Under the pieces are notes generated by a model. That model searched no databases and was not told the DNA's origin. It saw only the letters and a program-made list of their open reading frames with translations. Positions 1 through 4,196 of a stretch of DNA of 7,053 nucleotides are shown here, in pieces. The first letter of the stretch is position 1. Every line of letters begins with the position of its first letter. The stretch comes from Dehalococcoidales bacterium (GTDB lineage: Bacteria; Chloroflexota; Dehalococcoidia; E44-bin15), in assembly GCA_030615555.1 (NCBI GenBank), contig JAUWZB010000042.1, forward strand, positions 1-7,053, in the 5' to 3' direction. The translations under genes were made by a program, and so were the position numbers.

Positions 1-806
1 AGCATGGGGAGGATAATGGTGCCCAGGATGGTGAGCATCTTTATTGTTTCATTGGTGCGGTGAGAGAAGAGGGAATCGCTGGTGGCACTGAGCCCCTCCA
101 CCACCTCTTTATACTCATCCAGCGTCTCGGAGATCTTGCCGATATGGTCGCCGATGTCACCGAAGTAAACATCGAGGTCCTCCCTGAGGAAGGGGTAGTC
201 CTTTTCCTCCAGGGATTTAAGGATAGCGGGCTGGGGGTGAATAATGCGGCGATAGGCCATGATGTCGCGCCTGAGGACGGAGATCTCCCGAACCGTGTCA
301 CGGGCTGGCTCGCTGAAAAGCCTGTCCTCCGCCTCCTCCACATTAGCGATAATCTTGTTCGTGATGGGAAAGCAGTAGTCCACCAGCCGGTCGAGGATGC
401 GGTAAAGGAGATATCCCGAGCTGCGCGCCATGTTCTCCGCCCGCGCCCGCTCATTCTGCTGGCAATCATTAAAGAGCTTCGCCAGGGGCTTTAGCTCGCC
501 CGAATGTACTGTTACCAGAAAGTCCTCCCCGATAAAGGCGGAGACCTGGCTGGGCGTGGTCACCCGCGCCTCCTGATTGAATACCGGGAAGTGGAGCACC
601 AAAAAGAGGTAGTTTTCATACTCATCGATCTTGGGGCGCTCGATCCTCGAGACGCAGTCCTCTAGGTCAAAAGGGTTAAACAGGTAGTTCTTGGCCAGAT
701 AATCCATGTCCTTTGAGGTGGGTTTTTCGATGTTGAGCCAGGTGATCTTGCCCCACTTGATGGTCTCGATATTTAGCTTTTCCTCTTTTTTGCCGACCAC
801 ACTCAT
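1..806 (-). CDS. corA: CorA-family magnesium/divalent cation transporter, 3' end cut by the window
   Basis: CorA proteins are homopentameric inner-membrane channels that let Mg2+ (in some members Co2+, Ni2+ or Zn2+) into the cell. The visible part is the cytoplasmic funnel: 268 codons, starting MSVVGKKEEK. A beta-rich N-terminal domain (about residues 10-105, with WLNIEKPTSKD and the LVTVHSGELKPL strand) is followed by long, charged helices (about 120-250). The segment NETIKMLTILGTIILPML at the window edge is the classic start of the first membrane helix. The GMN selectivity motif and second helix would lie beyond the edge, so ion specificity cannot be judged. Family members are usually about 310-330 residues, so roughly 50 are missing. 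The ATG at 806 is chosen because an AAGGTGG Shine-Dalgarno sequence (819-813) sits 6 nt upstream. It lies downstream of the helicase gene on the same strand, but a 145-bp gap with its own promoter candidate suggests a separate transcript. Confidence 0.93.
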   Translation of the reverse strand, partial: MSVVGKKEEKLNIETIKWGKITWLNIEKPTSKDMDYLAKNYLFNPFDLEDCVSRIERPKIDEYENYLFLVLHFPVFNQEARVTTPSQVSAFIGEDFLVTVHSGELKPLAKLFNDCQQNERARAENMARSSGYLLYRILDRLVDYCFPITNKIIANVEEAEDRLFSEPARDTVREISVLRRDIMAYRRIIHPQPAILKSLEEKDYPFLREDLDVYFGDIGDHIGKISETLDEYKEVVEGLSATSDSLFSHRTNETIKMLTILGTIILPM

Positions 807-827
807 CTCGCGCCACCTTATCCACCA

Positions 828-855
828 ATTTTACCACAATCTGGGCCAATAGCAA
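828..855 (-). promoter_or_regulatory. Candidate sigma-70-type promoter for corA
   Basis: Read on the minus strand, TTGCTA (855-850; 4 of 6 matches to TTGACA) and TAAAAT (833-828; 5 of 6 matches to TATAAT) are separated by 16 bp. The predicted start of transcription, near 821, gives a leader of about 15 nt that contains the corA ribosome binding site. This is a motif match only. Confidence 0.45.
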
Positions 856-909
856 ATTTTCGCTCGCCTATAATGGTTACGTCAGCCCATTCTCTCTCTA
901 ATACTCTGA

Positions 910-928
910 GGAAGCCTGAAGGCTTTCC
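910..928 (-). terminator. Short hairpin after the helicase gene, possible weak terminator
   Basis: GGAAGCC (910-916) and GGCTTTCC (921-928) pair around a TGAA loop with one bulged base, 24 nt beyond the helicase stop codon. It is in the right place for a terminator of the DUF503-helicase transcript. However, no run of T follows it on the minus strand (the next bases are TCAGAG), so it may only stabilise the 3' end or have no role. The rest of the 807-951 gap holds only the corA promoter candidate. Confidence 0.3.
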
Positions 929-951
929 CTTTGCGAGCTTGGCCAGTGTGT

Positions 952-3258
952 TCACGGAGCGGGACTATTACTGCCCCGCAGCGCTTCGAGGATGAGTTTT
1001 GCCGCCCTCTTATCCAGGGGCTCGTTGTTGTTGCCACACTTGGGCGATTGGATGCAACTGGGGCAGCCGCTCTCACAGGGGCACTCTGAGATCGCCTTAA
1101 GCGTTGCCTGCCAGAGCCCCTCAATTAGTTCGAAGCCCTTCTCGGCAATGCCGATGCCGCCGGGGTAGGCATCATAGATAAATACCTGGGCATTACCCGT
1201 GTCGGCGTGGGTCGGCGTGGAGAGGCCCCCGATGTCATTTCTATCGCACAGGGCGAACAGGGGTAAGAGGGCGATAGCGGCGTGCTCTGTGGCATGGAGC
1301 CCCCCGGCGAGATCAAGCCCCCTTGTGGCAAGCTGGGGGATGACATGCCGCGGGATATCGAACCAAAGAGCGATGGTGGGGAAGGTCTGGGGTGGCAGCT
1401 CCAGAGGCTCCTCCCCGATAACCTCCTCGGTGAACTGCCTCCGCTTTCTGAAGCCCACCACCCTGGTGGTCACCGTCACCTCGCCCAGATAGACGCTTAC
1501 CCCTCCTGCCTCCTTCTCGCGATTCACCTTAAAGATCGTGAGGTCGGTGATCTCTTTTGTTTGGGTATAGTAATCGGCATCTATCGGCCGGGCATAGGCG
1601 GTGCGCGACGAGATGTCCAACTCACTAACCAGGTAGGCTTCCCCTTGATGAAGGTAGATGGCGCCGGGGTGGATCTGGAAGAAGGCCACCGCTTGTTCCA
1701 CCGTCTCCATCTCCCGATAGCCCTGCGAGGTATCGACCACGGTGTAGCGCTCCCGGGAGGCGGAGCGGATGTTCACTTCATCAGCAGGGTAGGTGACGCT
1801 GGGTGAGGGGTACCACCTCCCCTGGCGATTCCGGAGCAACCCCTCATCCATGAGTTCATCCCTTGCCTCAGCGATGCTCGCGCCAAAAATTTCCCCATCT
1901 CTATCATCCAGGGGATGCTCCCAGGCGGCGCATAGGAGATGGTGCTTCAGAATATAGGGGTTAGCCTGGTTGATGAGGACATGTTCGAAACCTTTGCCGA
2001 AGAAGGCCTCAGGATGGCGCATGAAATACTGGTCCAGGGGGTTATCCAAAGCGATGAGGAAGCTCAACGACCTTTCCCCTCCCCGGCCACTCCTTCCCGC
2101 CTGCTGCCAGGTGCTGGCAATGCTCCCCGGGTAGCCGGTGAGCACCGTGGCATCGAGGTTGCCAATATCAACCCCAAGCTCCAGGGCCGTGGTCGCCACC
2201 GCTCCCAAAAGCTCCCCCTCGAAGAGCTGGCGCTCAATCTGGCGTCGCTCCTCAGGGAGGTAACCAGCGCGATAAGGTTTTATTCTTTGGGCCAGCTCCC
2301 CTCCCTCCTTAGCCAATTGGTCCCTGGCATAAATATAGATGAGCTCGGTGAGCTTTCGCGACCGGGCAAAGGTGATGGTGCGCCGCCCCCCGCTCACCAG
2401 CTCGGTGAACAGAAAGGTGGCCTCGGTGTTGGCGCTGCGCCTGGTTGCCCCGGCCCGGTCAATGGTCGGGGGATTCCAAAATACAAAATCCTTCCCTCCG
2501 TAGGGGGAGCCATCCTCATCGATTACCTCAAAGGGGAGGCCCGCCAGCCTCTCGATAAGCTCCCCGGGGTTGGCAATGGTGGCCGAGCAGCAGATAAACT
2601 GGGGGCTTGCCCCATAGAGGGCGCAGAGCCGCCTCAGCCGGCGCAGCACGTTGGCCACATGGGAGCCAAAGATGCCCCGATAAACATGGGCCTCATCCAC
2701 CACCACATAGCGAAGATGACGAAGAAACCGGGACCAGGACTCGTGGTGGGGCAGAATGCCCAGGTGGAGCATATCTGGGTTGGTGAGCACCAGCCGTGCC
2801 GACCGCTTTATTTCGCCCCGCTCCTCCAGAGGGGTATCGCCATCGAAGATGGCGCACTCCAGTCCAGGGAGAGCGAAAAACTCGCGTAAGCCCCTGAGCT
2901 GATCCTGCGAGAGCGCCTTGGTGGGGAAGAGATAGAGAGCACAACTCCTCTTTTCCATTAGCGCCCTATCCAGCACGGGCACATTGTAGCAGAGGGTCTT
3001 ACCGCTGGCCGATGGGGTGACTACAAAGACATTCTTCCCCGAGCGGGCGGCGTTTATCGCCTGCGCCTGGTGTCTGTAGAGGGGGAGCAGGTGTGCCGCC
3101 TCCAGGTAGCTATGGAGCGTGGGGTGGAGGGGTTCCTCCAGCTCGCCATAGCTCGGCGCGCGGCTAGCTATTTGCGCGACATGGGCGATCTGATTTTTGT
3201 AGGAGGGGTGTTCTTTAAGGTGGTCCAGAAAGGCTAAAGTTTCCATTTTAAAGGGCAT
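952..3258 (-). CDS. mrfA: MrfA/YprA-type DEAH-box DNA helicase with C-terminal DUF1998 zinc-binding region
   Basis: This is a superfamily 2 ATP-dependent helicase of 768 residues, close to the 749 residues of B. subtilis MrfA (YprA), a 3'-5' DNA helicase of mitomycin-damage repair. Visible motifs in order are: motif I TPSASGKT (81-88), motif II DEAH (188-191), motif III SAT (225-227), motif V region ATTALELGVDIGNLDATVLTG (354-374) and motif VI QQAGRSGR (385-392). The C-terminal DUF1998/MZB part has STPTHADTG and YDAYPGGIGIAEK (about 680-707) and a cysteine cluster, C726, C728, C732, C735 and C741, in the CPCESGCPSC...KCGNNN pattern expected to bind a metal. The ATG at 3258 overlaps the DUF503 stop by 11 bp. 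A second in-frame ATG at 3246 (M5), just after that stop, is an alternative start. Both imply translational coupling to the upstream gene. No mrfB-like exonuclease gene is seen in the window. The exact substrate here is inferred from the family. Confidence 0.92.
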   Translation of the reverse strand: MPFKMETLAFLDHLKEHPSYKNQIAHVAQIASRAPSYGELEEPLHPTLHSYLEAAHLLPLYRHQAQAINAARSGKNVFVVTPSASGKTLCYNVPVLDRALMEKRSCALYLFPTKALSQDQLRGLREFFALPGLECAIFDGDTPLEERGEIKRSARLVLTNPDMLHLGILPHHESWSRFLRHLRYVVVDEAHVYRGIFGSHVANVLRRLRRLCALYGASPQFICCSATIANPGELIERLAGLPFEVIDEDGSPYGGKDFVFWNPPTIDRAGATRRSANTEATFLFTELVSGGRRTITFARSRKLTELIYIYARDQLAKEGGELAQRIKPYRAGYLPEERRQIERQLFEGELLGAVATTALELGVDIGNLDATVLTGYPGSIASTWQQAGRSGRGGERSLSFLIALDNPLDQYFMRHPEAFFGKGFEHVLINQANPYILKHHLLCAAWEHPLDDRDGEIFGASIAEARDELMDEGLLRNRQGRWYPSPSVTYPADEVNIRSASRERYTVVDTSQGYREMETVEQAVAFFQIHPGAIYLHQGEAYLVSELDISSRTAYARPIDADYYTQTKEITDLTIFKVNREKEAGGVSVYLGEVTVTTRVVGFRKRRQFTEEVIGEEPLELPPQTFPTIALWFDIPRHVIPQLATRGLDLAGGLHATEHAAIALLPLFALCDRNDIGGLSTPTHADTGNAQVFIYDAYPGGIGIAEKGFELIEGLWQATLKAISECPCESGCPSCIQSPKCGNNNEPLDKRAAKLILEALRGSNSPAP

Positions 3259-3541
3259 GGATGATCTCTATCTCGTAATCGAGCATTTCCACATCAAACT
3301 TGCTCTGCTGGATGAAATCTACCACCTTTGATAGGACCTCATTGGCATGCGGCGCGCTGGTGCTGACGCAGGTTATCCCCAGGGTGAGGAGTTGCCAAAG
3401 CTCTTGGTCCGCGACCTCGGCTATAGAAACGTTATACCTATTTTTCACCCGCTCAATGATCGACTTTGAAACCTGTCGCTTTCCTTTGAGGGAATCGTTC
3501 CCCGGCAGGCGAAGCTTCACCATGCAGGCACCGACATTCAT
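3248..3541 (-). CDS. DUF503 family protein (YlxP-like)
   Basis: This small, complete protein of 97 residues, MNVGACMVKLRLPGNDSLKG, has the DUF503 hallmarks: an N-terminal strand VKLRLP, the SLKGKRQVSKSIIERVKNRYNVS helix (residues about 17-39), IAEVADQELWQLLTLGITCVS (about 40-60) and a C-terminal amphipathic helix (HANEVLSKVVDFIQ). The family is known from B. subtilis YlxP, usually encoded in the nusA-infB-rbfA region; its function is not established and an RNA- or ribosome-related role is only suggested by that context. Here it has left that context and overlaps the helicase gene by 11 bp. A GTG at 3544 is in frame directly before the ATG at 3541, but the GGAGG at 3551-3547 is only 2 nt from the GTG and 5 nt from the ATG, so the ATG is preferred. 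No membrane segment or signal peptide is seen. Confidence 0.9.
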   Translation of the reverse strand: MNVGACMVKLRLPGNDSLKGKRQVSKSIIERVKNRYNVSIAEVADQELWQLLTLGITCVSTSAPHANEVLSKVVDFIQQSKFDVEMLDYEIEIIHAL

Positions 3542-3545
3542 CACA

Positions 3546-3551
3546 CCCTCC
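3546..3551 (-). promoter_or_regulatory. Ribosome binding site of the DUF503 gene
   Basis: GGAGGG on the minus strand. Its spacing decides between the in-frame GTG at 3544 (too close) and the ATG at 3541 (5 nt from GGAGG). It begins only 8 nt after the preceding hairpin ends, which leaves no room for a separate promoter between the two. Confidence 0.7.
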
Positions 3552-3558
3552 AGGATAA

Positions 3559-3604
3559 GAAAAGCCGAGACATTTCTTAGGCATTAGGGGCGTCTCGGCT
3601 TTTC
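3559..3604 (-). terminator. Perfect 13-bp hairpin between zinc-ribbon and DUF503 genes: intrinsic terminator or attenuator
   Basis: The arms GAAAAGCCGAGAC (3559-3571) and GTCTCGGCTTTTC (3592-3604) are exact inverted complements around a 20-nt loop. On the minus strand the stem begins 15 nt after the zinc-ribbon stop codon and its 3' arm ends in CUUUUCUUAU, a short U-rich tract. This fits a rho-independent terminator, though the loop is long and the U tract is broken by a C. The A and T ends make it symmetrical, so it could work on either strand. Because the DUF503 ribosome binding site follows immediately, partial read-through or attenuation is as likely as full termination. Confidence 0.65.
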
Positions 3605-3618
3605 AAGCAGTAGGAGCG

Positions 3619-3915
3619 TTAGCGGTTACTTCTCATCTTGGTGAAGCATTCACTACAGTACACCGGTCGATCACCCCTGGGCTCAAAGGGAACCTCGCAT
3701 TCCTTGCCACAAGCGGCGCAGATTGCGGAATGCATCTCACGGGCTCCACCAAATCGTTCCCCGGAGCGACCGCGCCGCCTCTCCAAGCGACACTCCTTGC
3801 AACGAGTGGGCTCGCTCTCCAGCCCGCGTGACATGTAGAATTCCTGCTCACCAGCAGTGAATATGAACTCTCTACCGCAATCACGACACACCAGAGTCTT
3901 GTCCTGCAAAGCCAT
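3619..3915 (-). CDS. Small double zinc-ribbon protein (zf-trcl type plus CxxC-x17-CxxC domain)
   Basis: This 98-residue protein is made almost wholly of two predicted zinc ribbons. The first (residues about 7-44) has C10, C13, C39 and C42 around GREFIFTAGEQEFYMSRGL, the pattern of the 'probable zinc-ribbon' family. The second (about 63-92) has C66, C69, C87 and C90, exactly CxxC-x17-CxxC. An arginine-rich linker (RLERRRGRSGERFGG, about 43-57) joins them and would suit nucleic-acid contact. No enzymatic motif, signal peptide or membrane helix is present, and the biological role is unknown; binding to DNA, RNA or a protein partner is inference. The start is firm: AAGGAGGT (3928-3921) lies 5-6 nt before the ATG. 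The gene is divergent from uvrA and upstream of the DUF503-helicase pair, from which it is separated by a terminator-like hairpin. Confidence 0.88.
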   Translation of the reverse strand: MALQDKTLVCRDCGREFIFTAGEQEFYMSRGLESEPTRCKECRLERRRGRSGERFGGAREMHSAICAACGKECEVPFEPRGDRPVYCSECFTKMRSNR

Positions 3916-3973
3916 ATCGGACCTCCTTCCTTATATTGTGTGGTTACCCCTTGTCGATACAGCTTCAAGACCC

Positions 3974-4015
3974 GGTTTGTCGGCTTGGTAGAGCTTACTT
4001 GTACCGAAACAAACC
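3974..4015 (-). other. Imperfect stem-loop in the presumed leader of the zinc-ribbon gene
   Basis: GGTTTGTCGG (3974-3983) pairs with CCGAAACAAACC (4004-4015) apart from a 2-nt bulge, around a 20-nt loop. It lies 59 nt before the zinc-ribbon start codon and, if the promoter at 4075-4103 is real, would be transcribed as part of the 5' leader. I could not match it to a known riboswitch. The structure would also form on the plus strand, but there is no evidence of plus-strand transcription here. Confidence 0.35.
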
Positions 4016-4020
4016 ACTAA

Positions 4021-4034
4021 CCCGCCTATGCGGG
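4021..4034 (-). other. Small GC-rich hairpin with tetraloop in the presumed zinc-ribbon leader
   Basis: CCCGC (4021-4025) and GCGGG (4030-4034) form a 5-bp perfect stem with a 4-nt loop. On the minus strand it is followed by TTAGTGGTTTGTTT, which is T-rich but interrupted, so a weak early terminator is conceivable. It sits directly before the larger stem-loop, and the two together cover about 60 nt of the leader. Confidence 0.35.
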
Positions 4035-4074
4035 GCCATGATGCCGAAACGCCAATCTAGGTCCACCTGGCACC

Positions 4075-4103
4075 AGTATATACCAATAGTTCACCAAATG
4101 CAA
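4075..4103 (-). promoter_or_regulatory. Candidate promoter for the zinc-ribbon gene
   Basis: On the minus strand, TTGCAT (4103-4098; 3 of 6 matches to TTGACA) and TATACT (4080-4075; 5 of 6 matches to TATAAT) are 17 bp apart. Transcription would begin near 4068, giving a leader of about 150 nt with two hairpins. A promoter closer to the gene cannot be excluded: TCGACA and TATAAG with a 16-bp spacer lie at about 3957-3930, but would put the start on top of the ribosome binding site. Confidence 0.4.
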
Positions 4104-4118
4104 TATATATATAAACCC

Positions 4119-4147
4119 TTGTTTGGCTTCCCCTCCCGTGTTACAAT
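4119..4147 (+). promoter_or_regulatory. uvrA: Candidate sigma-70-type promoter for uvrA
   Basis: TTGTTT (4119-4124; 3 of 6 matches to TTGACA) and TACAAT (4142-4147; 5 of 6 matches to TATAAT) are separated by 17 bp. Transcription would start near 4154, about 43 nt before the uvrA ATG. It is back to back with the minus-strand candidate at 4075-4103; an alternating AT tract (about 4102-4114) lies between the two. No Gram-positive (CGAAC-N4-GTTCG) or E. coli type SOS box is seen. Confidence 0.45.
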
Positions 4148-4158
4148 CGTGTTACAAT
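4137..4158 (+). repeat. Perfect 11-bp tandem direct repeat over the uvrA -10 region
   Basis: CGTGTTACAAT occurs twice without a gap (4137-4147 and 4148-4158). Each unit ends in TACAAT, a good -10 box. The 11-bp period is about one helical turn, so a protein bound to both copies would sit on the same face of the DNA. It may be an operator or a duplicated -10 element. Confidence 0.8.
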
Positions 4159-4196
4159 AAAGAGTTATCAAATACATTGCCAATAGGGCAGTAGTC

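Noticed and set aside
60..494. Plus-strand open frame opposite corA
   Set aside because: The minus strand gives a clear CorA protein across the whole stretch; the plus-strand translation has no family resemblance.
1939..2889. Plus-strand open frame of 316 codons antisense to the helicase gene
   Set aside because: It lies wholly opposite a helicase with intact motifs, its translation is rich in proline and glycine with no recognisable domain, and it has no convincing ribosome binding site.
3542..3544. GTG codon as the start of the DUF503 gene
   Set aside because: It is in frame but only 2 nt from the GGAGG; the adjacent ATG has normal spacing.
3979..3996. tRNA-like D-arm string (TTGGTAGAGC) on the plus strand
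   Set aside because: No matching T-arm (GGTTCGANTCC), anticodon stem or acceptor stem can be placed around it, and the bases pair better in the stem-loop at 3974-4015.
3916..4000. Resemblance of parts of the zinc-ribbon leader (GACAAACCGGG, GGGGTAACC) to a cyclic-di-GMP-I riboswitch
   Set aside because: The conserved elements are not in the required order or spacing and the receptor region is missing.
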